64,000 nucleotides of DNA from Strobilurus pachycystidiatus. Its lineage: Eukaryota; Basidiomycota; Agaricomycetes; Agaricales; Physalacriaceae. Position 1 is the stretch's first letter. Each line of letters begins with the position of its first letter. This document shows, one piece after another, positions 25,891 to 37,369 of the stretch. The position numbers and the translations under genes were made by a program. A model generated the notes under the pieces. The model was not told the origin of the DNA and ran no database searches. It saw nothing but the letters and a program-made list of their open reading frames with translations. The DNA lies in the NCBI GenBank assembly GCA_019915135.1, contig JAHLMK010000007.1:62001-126000 (forward strand), written 5' to 3'.

Positions 25891-27140
25891 ATGAGCGCTC
25901 CTACCAAAAGTGAATCCTCGAATCTCCCCTTCATGTCTTCCGTCGTTGCTGGAGGCCACGGTCTCGATCTTTACGACTCAGACTGTAAGCTCGGTACTAT
26001 TCAAGGTGCGCTTCCGTCGAATGTTGTGGCGCGTATCAAAACTGATGTAGTTTGAAGAAGACCATTGGATAAATATTCGTCTGCCAAGAAATCGTCCGAC
26101 CTTCATGAATCTGTAAATAGAGAGATGCAGCGGCGCAATCTGATGACATTTGGCCTCAACATCCAAAGTCGCAGAAACAGTACTGTCGAAAGCGCACTTT
26201 CGGCTGCTGACCTGGAGAAAGCCCTAGCGAAGCTGCCCGTCAGGATCCTGATGGTTGACGACTCTGTTTCCCTTCCTGTCAAGGTCAATAAGACTGTCCA
26301 GAACAGGCCGGCAGCGCCGCGGATTCGTCACTTGAGAAGTGTTCTTCTCTCCTGTTCGAATTTATCTCCCTATTCCGCCAGTCTTATTGACGTGCAAGGC
26401 GGCGACGCAAAGAAAGTCGCGTTGGTGCTACGAGTCAAGTCTGAATCTGACCCACTCTACAAATCGCATCCAGTGCGCATCGACAGAAATTCCAAGGGCA
26501 ATATCAGCATGAATCTCTCTCTGGAGGGTCTTGTTCAAAGTGACAAATGTGCCCCGGGCCGTGCCCGTGCCATCATGGACCGACTAGGTGAAATCGGATC
26601 CATCGAGTATCTGGGGGGTAGATTGGCCATGAAACATCTTCAAGATGACCTACATCCGTCACGTGAATGGCTGAATGAGGTCCTCCAAACCGCCAGACCA
26701 GAAGAAGCGGTGCTAGCGCCAGAGCTCTTTGATGCAGAGTGTGAGTTATCAGTGTTGCTTCCTAGCTCCTCTGTTGATGACACTGTACTGATAATTGATA
26801 TTATGTCTGGGCAGGGTTGATGCGCACATGTTGGATGTCCAATGTTACGGTGTGGACTTGCAAGATCTGCCTAACAAGCGAGGTACATTTAGAAGAAAGT
26901 CTGGGGCGCGTGCAACAGTGGGTTCATGAGAGTGGTCAGAAGCCGCAGCTTCGACTACGTCTACATAGGCCATCCTTCTCGCAGCTGGATTGGTGTTATG
27001 TAGACCACGCAATTGAGAGATGGTGCCAGCCGGGACTGGAGAAACTAGAAATATCTGGATATGTACAGGCAGACGAGCCAGTGGAAGAGATCCTCCTCCC
27101 ACAAGTGAAAAAGAAGGGGATTGAAGTAGACTTTGTATAG
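25891..27140 (+). pseudogene. Partner gene, copy A (broken); unknown family
   Basis: Duplicate of the intact gene at 33187-34449. Two exons, 25891..26740 and 26815..27140, with the same phase-1 intron. The frame from the shared ATG (MSAP...) meets an in-frame TGA at 26053-26055. Around it several small indels (net minus 6 nt) move the local frame: the peptide matching WIDIRLP of copy B (here WINIRLP) lies one frame away and the original frame is regained before DLHESVNREMQ. From the internal Met at 26065 a 363-residue protein could still be made. The TATA box present in copy B is lost here by a small deletion. The product resembles leucine-rich, F-box-type fungal proteins only in a general way (hydrophobic periodicity; KLPVRILMVDDSVSL), so no function is assigned. 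Its 3' end lies 25 bp from that of DUF6535 copy 2. Confidence 0.7.
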
Positions 27141-27165
27141 AACTGTAGACTGATATTTGGGGTAA

Positions 27166-30100
27166 TCACTGGTTATATCTCCGTATCTCAGAGTCCAAGG
27201 CATCTAATATAGCTGTAGTTTGATTTCGAATTTCTTCGGCCTCGTCATGAGTGACCCCACGAAGGCAATCGCGCTCGTCGTCGAATACCTGTACAAGGGT
27301 CCAGTGTGAGCTTCCTGGTTTCAACGCTTCTTGAATGGATGTGCGTGTGGTGTCCCAGGTAATGTCAGCGAGCTCATGCCGTCGTCGGGTCCAAAGCTGG
27401 CGGCAAATTCCCACAGCCCAATCCCCTAAGATTTTTGTGGGAAGAGACAAGAGAGACAAGAGGAAGATCATAACGGCCACAATGTTTTCGGGGCCGAAAA
27501 CGTATCTGAAGTGGAGCAACCATTCAGCGCGAGTCATGATTTGAATGTGTGGTCTATCAGAGCCTTCGTCCTCGGAGAAGTCGTATATCGTATCAATGTA
27601 GAGTACCAGAACGTACCGCACGGGCTTATATCGAAGAAAGGCAGAGAGCTCGTTCAGCAGGTCATCATTCCGAATAAGTTCGAATAAGTCCCGCCGCTTT
27701 TCACGCTTAAGTGCGTGTCGGAGGAAGGCACAGGCAGGGACCAGAAACTGGCCCACTGTACTACGTTCAATCTTGTTTGCTGCGTTGAAATCAAGTCGAA
27801 TGAAGAAGGAAATCAATCGATCGGGGAACCATGCAGGCGCTTCCACTCTGTCCTCCCAACCCGGCCAGTAATACTTCCCGAGGCCATCACGTCTGCCATA
27901 GTCACTCCAAATTTTTGGGCCAAAGTTGTTGAGGTGGCCGGAAAATTTGTTTAGGACCTTGAGCCCAAGCACGGCAACGTCGTCTAGCTCAGCATCGTCA
28001 CGTTTGATGATGCAGACCTCAAGCAATCGCTTCACAGGAAAGTAAAGATTGAAGATATGCCGATCCTCCTCTGTCAGATCCGACGAGAGAGCCTCGATCA
28101 AGATGTCCCGGGCAACGGAAAAAAGCGACGAAAAGGCTTCCATGTGTCCGGACTTCGACATGTACGTGTCTTTATGCAGAAGTGCCTCCGCGTAGTAATT
28201 GATGAAAACATATCGTATGCGAAATAGTGCAGCGGGACGTAGCCCCGTTTCCCACCGGTCAGGTGAATGATCTAAGACATCATTCCATTCGTCGAACATC
28301 TCCAACCCTTCAAAAAGATACTCCCCGACAACACTGCGAAAAGCATGAAGGGAAAGGACCTCATCGTATGTCATTCCTGTATGGTCGTTGAGGTCGCCCC
28401 GAAAGTTAGACGGTTCAAAGGTCCTGAGCAAAGTCGCCGGTCCTTTGCAGAGGTCAAGAAGGGGTTTCATCATCCAGAGTGCATCCGTTGCAGGGTCAGG
28501 TATGTCGGCACCGTAAGTCATGGCGAAAAGCTTTATCCACGTATTGGGATGCAATCGAAGCCCCTTATGATGAAAAAATGATTCGGGTTGGATGTTTTTC
28601 GTTACGGAACTGAAGCCGTTCCCAGAAGCGAGGGCAGCGTAGACCTCAATAGGCGCCGAAGATTCCAGCGAGATATCGTCATAGGGAATTGAAGTACTCC
28701 ATCTCATAGCAAGTCTAGCTCGCGTGAGACGCTCGAACCTATAACACGTATCGTGATTCTTGCCATGGTCCGATGCCAAAACGCGTGCCAGTGTATAGAC
28801 TTGGTCATCGAAAAGCGGTGGTGGCTCGCGCGCCGCAAACACACTTTGCAGTGGTTCATCGAAACGGACTGGGAAGCCCCCTAACGCATAGAATATCAGA
28901 GTCTGTGCAGATGTGTTCGACGAGTTGTCATGAACCCAGTGCAGGACTTTGACTGCGAGTCTTTCAGATTCTGGGGCTTCAGTGACGGCAACTCTCTCGG
29001 CCTCACGTAGAGTCCCTCTATACGAATCATCATATGCGGATTTAATGCGCTCAAGGGCTTTGTAAATAGGATATTGGAGGGAGAGCAGCCTGGGGTAACA
29101 CCATACGAGCAGCGTTCGTATAGAAGTGAGCAGTGCTTCGGCCCAGAAAAGAAGAGAGCGTCGAGCTTGGCGGGTAGAAACAAAGAGGAGACCAGATAAC
29201 GGAGTCTTATAAGGACATTGTGGGTATATAGACGAGAGGATGTGGCTCAGGGCGTACGCAAGATATGCAATGCCCGCGAGCGTTGCAACAATGTAAGAGA
29301 ATGGTGTATATAGTGCAACAAGGTACACAATAAGGCCAAGGAAGAAGATTCCAAGTGCGACGTGCATAAGGACAGGAAGGAGTCCGATGATCAGGGGAAC
29401 GCGCCATTTCTCGTATCCAATGTAGCGAAACTGGCGAATCAGACTTCGATCCCGCGGAGTACCGGACGATGTAGCCATGAACTGGTGTAGCCATTGCTTG
29501 GCGAGCACGGCGACGAGAGCAGTGATCAGACTCAGAGACAGGCTCGTGTACCAGAGACCGTTGACCCATACCATTGAGTGTTGCGGCTGGAAGTCGGATG
29601 CGCTAGGCGACGGCGTGAGAGGGTTCAATGAGACAAACGAGCCATTCCCGATGGCGCGTTGCACCAAGAGCATCTCGTAAGCGATGTTCGTTGACATTTG
29701 AGTGTAGTCGGGTTGTAGTTCGCTAGACACTTCAACGAGAAACGTCGTAAGGACCGCCGAGAAGAGACCGGCCTGGGTATAGTCAATCATACCGTCAAAC
29801 GGTGGAGAGAGAACTTACAAATACTAGCAGTACGTCTACAGTGTCCCGAAAATCCTCCGCGAGGTCCGTGTCAAAGATCGCGAACTCGTCGACACACATG
29901 CGCCAGACACGTGCATTGGGGGCGGTCTCCTCGTACATTGGATCCGGCGGGTACTTCTGCTCATAGTCCAAGGCGTCCACCACTAAAGAACCTCGTCAGT
30001 GAGAAGGAAATGAGAGCTACACCAAAAGTCTTACGACGCGGGCCGGTCCCAGCTCCAACTGGCAATCCGAAAAGTCTTTCTCTGAGGCGGCGGCGCACGA

Positions 30101-30413
30101 AATCGGGGACTGGAGCAATATCAACAGGTCCCTCGTTCCGCGCCGCTTCTTTGCCCTCCCCGTCATCAGACCCATCCCTCATTTGACTCTCCTCCTTGGC
30201 ATGTCTATCGGCATCATAGTCCTGAGGACGGGGAGGAGGCGAAGGACGTGCTCTGTCCTCGGACCGCCGCTTCTCGATGGTGGTTGACTCTCCGGAGGAA
30301 CGTCCTAGCGCGTGGTCGGATGGAAGTGGTGATGGCGGAAGTGGCACATCGCGGGCAGACGGCGGCCTGCCAATTTCATTTGGCGGATCCACGACTTCCG
30401 TGATGGACGGCAT
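27166..30413 (-). CDS. DUF6535 membrane protein, copy 2
   Basis: Three exons, complement(join(27166..29772, 29819..29982, 30035..30413)), 1049 aa. Exon 2 is 164 nt in all three copies and exon 1 is 379 nt here and in copy 3. The acidic, Pro-rich N-terminus (1-126) leads into the DUF6535 core with the conserved YEQKYPPDPMYEE motif and four transmembrane helices; the long C-terminal part is collinear with copy 1 (for example ALGGFPVRFDE, YFPVKRLLEVCI, AACAFLRHAL-like segments). The promoter region upstream of the ATG is also shared with copy 3 for at least 500 bp. Function is unknown. The gene converges on the broken partner at 25891-27140, leaving only 25 bp between stop codons, so their 3' untranslated regions must overlap. 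Confidence 0.92.
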
Positions 30414-30969
30414 TGTGGTATACGAGACGAGTCCGCCAATCGATGCAGCAGAGAAATTCAGGCTGAAGTCGTGGTTAACAAGCGGAAAGATTACGGCACA
30501 AGAAACGAGACGTGGGTGCCCTGGGTAGAGTGATGGACATGCCGCGCCATGCGCATGATGAATCTTCCGAACCTGATGATTTACGGGTTGGACGCGTCTT
30601 GTTCTTGGGGCCGTTCAGGGGCCGTTGTAGGCTTCCATGGCTTGAGAGTGGTTACAGTCGAGGACGCGGAAAGGGAGTCCGGCTGAGGCGGAACGCGACG
30701 ACATGAGAGGCAGATCTAAAACTAAGGCTTAGGCATCGTCCGTGGAATGATTCAGCCGGGTGGCATGCCGCTGGCCGGCAAAGCACAATTACGTCAACCA
30801 CACAGCTCGATCATCCGATTCATTGTCTCACCCGAGGTGAACAACATATTTTCTTTGCTGGTGATCTTTGGAGATAAGTCTCTGACACCAGACGCAAGTA
30901 GGTACCTATCTACCTCGACACAGATCGACCGATTTTTGGTGCGCGTTATGGAAGGCTCTGACCTAAGTT

Positions 30970-31870
30970 AAGACTGCACCAAAAGCTACGTCTACCAGTC
31001 GAATGGGAATGGTAACCGGGTTCGATGTCTGTATGGGCGTACCAAAGAAGGTCAGCAGCATAAATTAGGTAGCGACGACCAACGAAGCAACATGCGACGT
31101 CCGCATAAAGTCCACCAGGGGATCAAGGCAGCGCCCTGAGTAGGAGGACGCACATAATGAGCGTCGGCAGGACGCCAGCAGTGAGCGGACGTGGATATCC
31201 CAGGCAATTCATGCCGCTTGAGGGTTCGCCTGACACAGTCGAAGAGAATGCGGTATTGAGTCTGGTTGCGACCAAGGAGGACGGGATCGGATGGATGGCG
31301 ATGGTGCTTGTGCTCTTGAAAGAATTTAAGGGAAGGAAGGAGGGGAAGGATCTTGAAGCCAAAACCCGCTCGGAGGGCGCTGAGAGGACATAGATATTGA
31401 AAAGCAAACCAAGGAGCGTAACGCAACACAGCTGAGAACGCCGTCTATGCCCATGGCCGTGACAAGCTTTCCCTTTCAGCATACGAGGCGGGATCCATGA
31501 TGTACAATGTCAGCGTACCTGCGGATGAGCAGCGATGAGTACGAGGAGGGGTTTTGACGGCGAGGTGTCCGCACCACCGACAGAGCTAGCTCTTCATTGC
31601 GAGTGCGGTCGGCGGCTTCGAGTCCAGGGCCATTGGAGGTCGCATGGAGCATCGATGAAGGTAGGTTCAACTTTGTGACGGCCGCACGGGGCGATGACGT
31701 GGCATGTCTCCGCGACCAGTGTTACATCGACAAGGAGTTGGCGGGGTTTGCGTGAATGTAGATACTCGGCCGTCGTCCATGATGGAGGGAAGAGAGACCA
31801 GCTGGGAAAGGGACGCAGTCTTCTTTACGTCACACCGGGATGCCGGGTAGACATTGCTGATACAATTCTT
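30970..31870. repeat. Segmental duplication block, copy 3
   Basis: Colinear with 23370-24290, but shorter because of deletions. It opens with the shared AAAAGCTACGTCTACCAGTC stretch and ends at the TTTACGTCACAC segment. No open frame survives across the block. Confidence 0.6.
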
Positions 31871-32309
31871 GCTCCCAGCCCATGAACGCAGACATGCCTA
31901 CTCGCCGTAGTCTGTACAGTACGGAGCGGTCGCTCCAACGGGGAGACTCGCCGCCAGATGATCGTGGTGGCGCGGGGGATGGAGACGAAGAATGGACGCA
32001 GATCTGAGCGAGTATGAAATATGCATACAGAACCGGAGCTCACTCGCAATGGAGTCTAGGGACAGGACACGACACAATGATAGAAGTCATATGGAATCGA
32101 TGGATGGGAAACGCCCCGCCAGGACCCAGCCCCGAAGCACGATGGATAGAGCAGATTCACTTGTATTCCAACATGTGATCGAGAAAGTGGCGGTAACAAT
32201 ATTGCTTGGGAAAGCCGAACGTTGTACCGAGCTATCGCACGGCGAGACGATGAGAATGTGGACCCGCGACGTACACTCCAATTCATCTTGTGTGCAGTCG
32301 ACGAACAGA

Positions 32310-32625
32310 ATGAACATCATCTGTAGACAAATCAGGTACCGATGCAATGTTGAATCGACGACAAATGGAACCACTACCTCTGAACTTTGAAGTCCGAGCG
32401 ATCAACGCCGCAAAGGGGCCATTTGAGAGTTCAGCATATGTTGGCGAGCAGAGAATGAACTCTATCGCCCTGGAGCTTCGTCACGAAACCTTGTACACAG
32501 ACATTGAACGGAAGAGGCCGAAGAGAATTTGCGTGAACGTCTGCAGAAAGTTGTGGCGCAAGCGAGTCATCGCTGACTGCGAAGCGCGTAACCAGCGGCT
32601 AATCCTCGCTGAGCAAGAGTGACAA
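32310..32625. repeat. Conserved block, copy B (empty MITE site)
   Basis: Counterpart of 24870-25345 without the 139-bp element. At about 32407-32425 the sequence GCCGCAAAGGGGCCATT corresponds to the filled site GCCGCGGAGG...AGCCATT. A 91-codon plus-strand frame ends here, but no start, promoter or domain supports a gene. Confidence 0.5.
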
Positions 32626-32839
32626 TCTCAGTGAGAATCGTACGATATGATGAAAAAGTACGACGCACCAGATTGTGGCGTGTCGCAACGACCGTCCCCT
32701 TCAATATCTACATCCTAGACAGACTGGATCGTTCGCAAAGAACGCTGAACGGCGAATGCAAAGTGCGACAGGAATGAAATGGAGGTGTTTGTGGGTGCTG
32801 ATGGTGGTCAGAAGGAAAGATGCATTTCGGCCCTGAAGC

Positions 32840-33186
32840 AATGCCACGTGTGAGGTCGCGACGCGTCACCAACCATCACGAAGAACGATGCATCACTTGA
32901 GCCTTACATCCTTTGTCTTCATGCCCATTGACACAGCCCCACGGGGCTATGCATGCGAGCATGAGGCTGCTTTCTTGCCCCTCTATATGTTCCGGAATGC
33001 CTAATTTAGGTTTCCGTGACGTGGCGCACCATTTTCACACTGCCCGCTTGTAAGGTTCGGGGACAGATTCAATAGATTTCAGCTCGACGCACCGCCCGAT
33101 AGATTGACGCTGCATATTTGGATCTGGTATAAAAAGCTTGCATATTGGGAACCGTTCCTACCAGAAACTTCATCTGAATTCCAATT
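32840..33186 (+). promoter_or_regulatory. Promoter region of the intact partner gene
   Basis: Conserved with 25545-25890 upstream of the broken copy. Shared features are a CACGTG E-box followed by TCGCGACGCGTCACC (containing TCGCGA and ACGCGT), a CACAGCCC..CGGGGCT hairpin near 32934, and the TTCCGTGACGTGGCGCACCA segment near 33010. A TATAAAAA box at 33128-33135 lies 59 bp before the ATG; in the other copy it is reduced to GGTAAAAATA. CACGTG and ACGCGT are known fungal activator sites; their use here is inferred. Confidence 0.5.
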
Positions 33187-34449
33187 ATGAGCGCTCCTAG
33201 GGAAAATAGATCCTCAAATCTTCCTCTCACGTCTGATGTAGCTGTCAAAAGCCGTGGCTCAAGACTCTACGGCTCAGACTGTAGACCAAGTACTAATCAC
33301 GGTGCGCTTTCGTCGACTTTATGGCGCGGTACCGGAACTGATGTAGATTATATAGAAGGCCCATGGATAGACATTCGGCTGCCTTTGAAAGATTCTTCCA
33401 CGCTTCAAGAGGCCGTACAGAGAGAGATACAGTGCCTCAGATTGTCGACATTTGGTCTCAACATCCAAAGTAACCGGACCAATGCTAGAGGAGTCGTCCT
33501 TTCGGCGCATGAACTGATGGATCTCTTAAGGAAGCTGCCCGTTGGATTCTTAACGATTGACGACTCAGTATCCCTCTCGTTCAAGAACAAGGAGACAGTC
33601 CGGAACACTGCAGTGCCGCGGAATCACTTAAGGGGTGTTGCCCTCTCGTGTTCGAATTTATCCTCATCTTCCGCCAATGGGGATTTCTTGATGTCGTCAT
33701 TCATGGACGTCAGAGGCAACGACGCAAAGGAAGTCACGTTAGTGCTACGAATGAATTCCGAGTCTGACCCACTCCACAAATCGCATCCAGTGCGCATCGA
33801 CAGGGATTCCCGGAGCAATGTCAGTGCGACATTCTCTCTGGAGGGTCTTGTAAAAAGTGTCAACTGTGTTTCTGCCCGTTCCATCATGAACCGGCTAGGT
33901 GGAAAAATCGGTGCAATCGAGTATCTGGGGGATAGATTGGCCATGGAAGTTCTTCAAGATGACCTACATCCTTCACGTCAATGGCTGAACGGGCTCCTCC
34001 AGACCGCCAGACCAAAAGAAGCGGTGCTAGCGCCAGAGCTCTATGATACCGAGTGTGAGTTCTTAGTGTTGCTTCTCTGATGACGACACTGTACTGATAA
34101 TTGATACCATGTTTGGGCAGGGTTAGAGCGCACATGCTGGATGTCCAATGTTACGGTGTGGATTTTCAAGATCTGCCTCACAAATGAGGAACATTTAAAA
34201 AAAAGTTTGGGGTGTGTGCAACAGTGGGATCATCACAGTCGGCAGACCTTACAGCTTCGACTATGTCTGTATGTGTCATCCTCCCGGCAGTTGGATTGGA
34301 AATATGTTGAGCGGGCGATTGAGCAACGCAGTCTAACGAGACTGAAAGAGGTAGTTATATCTGGATTCGTACAAGCGGCTAACTTGAAGTCAGCTGCGCT
34401 CCTCCTCCCACACTTGGAAAAGAAGGGGATCACCGTAACTTTTGAATAG
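33187..34449 (+). CDS. Partner gene, copy B (intact); unknown family
   Basis: Two exons, join(33187..34054, 34121..34449), 398 aa. The phase-1 intron uses GTGAGT and TTTGGGCAG and is conserved in the broken copy. No signal peptide or transmembrane helix. The middle has regularly spaced Leu and Ile (ELMDLLRKLPVGFLTIDDS; LRGVALSCSNL; IGAIEYLGDRLAM; LKEVVISGFVQ), suggesting a leucine-rich solenoid such as follows F-boxes in many Agaricomycete proteins, but no F-box can be shown. In exon 2 the frame giving TCWMSNVTVW is preferred because it stays open to the same stop in both copies; an alternative frame (AHMLDVQCYG) closes after about 20 codons. Its stop is 2 bp from the stop of DUF6535 copy 3, tail to tail. 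Confidence 0.7.
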
Positions 34450-34451
34450 CG

Positions 34452-37023
34452 CTAGTTAGGTATATATGTGAGTAATTCGTAGTCCAGAGTATTCAGTGTA
34501 GCTGTAGTCTCAATTCGAATTTCTTCGGCTTCGTGGGCAGTGATACCACGAAGGCATTCGCGCTCTTCGTCGAATACCTGCACTTGAGTCCAGTGTGCGC
34601 TTCCTGGTCTCAGTGCTTCTTGAATGGCTGTACGTGTGGCGGTCCAATCAATGTCACCCAGCTCGTCGCGTCGTCGCGTCCAAAGCTGGCGGCAAATTTC
34701 CAGAGCCCAATCTCCTACAAATTCCGTGGGAAAAGACAAGAGGAAGATCATAACAGCCACAATATTCTCTGGTCCGAAAACATATTTGAAATGGAGTAAC
34801 CATTCAGCGCGAGTGAGAATTTGATTGTGTGGCATATCACATCCTTCCCGCTCGGAGCCGTTGTATATCCTGTTGATGTAGAATGACAGAACGTATTGCA
34901 CGGGCACATATCGATGAAAGGGTTGGAGTTCACGGAGCAGGTCATTATGCCGAATAAGTTCAATTGAGTCCCGCCGCCTTTCACGTTCTAGTGCATGTCG
35001 GAGGAGGGCACATGCAGGGACCAGAAATTGGCCCAATGTACTGCGATCAAGTTTGTTCGCGGCGTTGAAATCAAGTCGAATGAAGGAAGAGATTAGTTGA
35101 CTCGAAAACCATGCTGGCGCTTCCAATCTGTCCTCCCATCCAGGCCAATAAAACTTCTCAATGCCATCGATTCTGCGATAGGCACTCCAAGAATTCTCGT
35201 TCAAATATCCAGAGAATCTGTTTAAGACCTTGAGCCCAAGCACGGCGACATCGTCCAGCTGAGCATCGTTCCGTTCGATGATGCAGACCTCAAGCAATCG
35301 CTTCACAGGAAAGTAGAGATTGAAGATATGCCGATCCTCCTCTGTCACATCCGACGATAGAGTCTCCATCAGGATGTCCCGGGCAACGGCAAAAAGCGAC
35401 GAAAAGGCATCCATGTGTCCAGACCTCGACATGTACGTGTCTTTATGCAGAAGTGCCTCCGCGTAGTAATTGATGAAAACATATTGTATGCGAAATAGTG
35501 CAGCGGGACGTAGCCCCGTTTCCCACCGGTCAGGTGAATGCGCTGCAATATCATTCCATTCGTCGAACATCTCCAGCCCGCCGAACAGACACTTTCCGAC
35601 AACACTGCGAAAAGCGAGAAGGGAAAGGACCTCATCGTATGTCAATGACGTATGGTCGTCGAGGTCGTCCCGAAAGCTAGACGGTTCAAATGTCCTGAGC
35701 AGAGATGTCGATCCTTTGCATAAGTCGAGAAGGGGTTTCATCATCCAGAGATTGTCCGTTGCAGGGCCAGCAGGTATCTTGGCACCATAAACCAGGACAA
35801 AAAGCTTTATCCACGTATTAGGATGCAATCGAAGGCCGGCATTGTAGAAAAATGCCTTGGGTTGGATGGGCTTCGCCTCCCTCATGATGCCGTTCCCAGA
35901 GGCGAGTGCAGCGAACACCTCGATGGGCGCCGAAGCTTCCAGCGGGAAATCATCGTCGAAAGTTCTAATAGTCCACTTCATAGCAAGAGTAGCTCTCATG
36001 AGACGCTCAAACTTGTGACACGTGTCGTGATTCTCTCCGCGCGCCGATGCCAAGCTTTGTGCAAGTTTTTCGGCCTGCTCGCGGAAAAGCGACGGTGGTA
36101 GGAAAGGAAACACACTTCGGAGAGGTTCATTGAAGCGGACTGGGAAGCCCCCTAACGCATGAAATATAAGGGTCTGTGCAGATGTATTCGACGAGTTGTC
36201 ATGAACCCAGTGCAATACTTCGACTGCGAGTCTTTCAGATTCAGGGACTTCAGTGACGGCATCTCTCTCGGCCTCACGTAGAGTCCCTCTATACGAGTGA
36301 TCATACGCCAATTGAATACGGTGAAGCGCATCGTAGATAGGATCTTGCAGAGAGCACCATGGGGAAAGCCTCACAGAAATTAAATTGAGCAGTCCTTTGG
36401 CCCAGAGAAGAAGAGAGCGTCGAGCTTGGCGGATGGTAACAAAGAGAAGACCAGACAACGGAGTCTTATAAGGACATTGTGGGTAGACGGACGAGAGGAT
36501 GTGGCTCAAGGCGTACGCGAAGTATGCAACCCCCGCAAGCATTGCAACGATGTAAGAAAAGGGCGTATAGAGTGCAACAAGGTACACAGCAAGGCCAAGG
36601 AAGAAGATTCCGAGTGCGACGTGCATAAGGACAGGAAGGAGTCCAATAATCAATGGAACACGCCATTTCTCGTAACCAATGTACCGAAACTGGCGAATCA
36701 GACTGCGATCCCGGGGAGCACCGGACGACGTAGCCATGAACTGATGTAGCCATTGCTTCGCGAGCACAGCGACGAGAGCGGTGATTAGGCTCAGTGACAA
36801 GCTCGTGTACCAGAGGCCGTTGACCCAGACCATGGACTGTTGCGGCTGGAAGTCGGATGCGGTAGGCGACGGCGTGACAGGGTTCAATGAGACAAACGAG
36901 CCATTCCCGATGGCGCGTTGCACCACGAGCATCTCGTAAGCGATGTTCGTCGACATTTGAGTGTAGTCGGGCTGTAGTTCGCTAGACACTTCGACGAGAA
37001 ACGTCGTAAGGACCGCCGAGAAA
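34452..37023 (-). pseudogene. DUF6535 membrane protein, copy 3, 3' part (split by transposon)
   Basis: This is most of exon 3 of the third DUF6535 gene. Homology to copies 1 and 2 stops exactly at 37023, where the Plavaka element begins; the missing first 8 nt of the exon, plus exons 1 and 2, lie on the far side at 44298-44948. Counting the AA target duplication once, the three exons add up to 3123 nt with no stop or frameshift, so the gene encoded about 1040 aa until the insertion. The fragment holds the transmembrane helices and the whole C-terminal region. The few codons that extend the open frame beyond 37023 are transposon sequence and should be ignored. Confidence 0.9.
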
Positions 37024-37369
37024 CATCGCGAAAAATTCTTAAACCATGCCGACCAACGGGAAAGAACGGTAATCATTGAAATTTGATGCAAGGTCTACCG
37101 TCACAGCAGCGCCCGCTCGATCTGGCAAGGCGATCACAGTTTGATGGCAAGGCGACTGCAGGTACACTGCATCGTCAGGCATTCTCTACCGGAACGGTAA
37201 AGTAAACCGTAAATGTAGACCATACCGTATATCTATCGTTACACTATCGAGACCTGCCCGCATACGAACTGTCCGACAGTTGCATTCCGTATCAATGTTT
37301 GCACCCCAATATGCAGTGAAGAATAGATATGATTGCAGAATAAATTATACATGATAGAACATTGTCGTA

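Larger units (their letters stand above)
30414..33186. other. Intergenic stretch between modules A and B
   Basis: From left to right: about 550 bp upstream of DUF6535 copy 2 that match the region upstream of copy 3 (44949-45510); relic block copy 3 (30970-31870); conserved block copy B (32310-32625); and the promoter region of the intact partner gene. No intact gene is seen. Confidence 0.6.

Noticed and set aside
34452..37091. Single 879-residue protein ending upstream at 37091
   Set aside because: The first 22 residues are transposon sequence; the real gene continues beyond the insertion at 44298.
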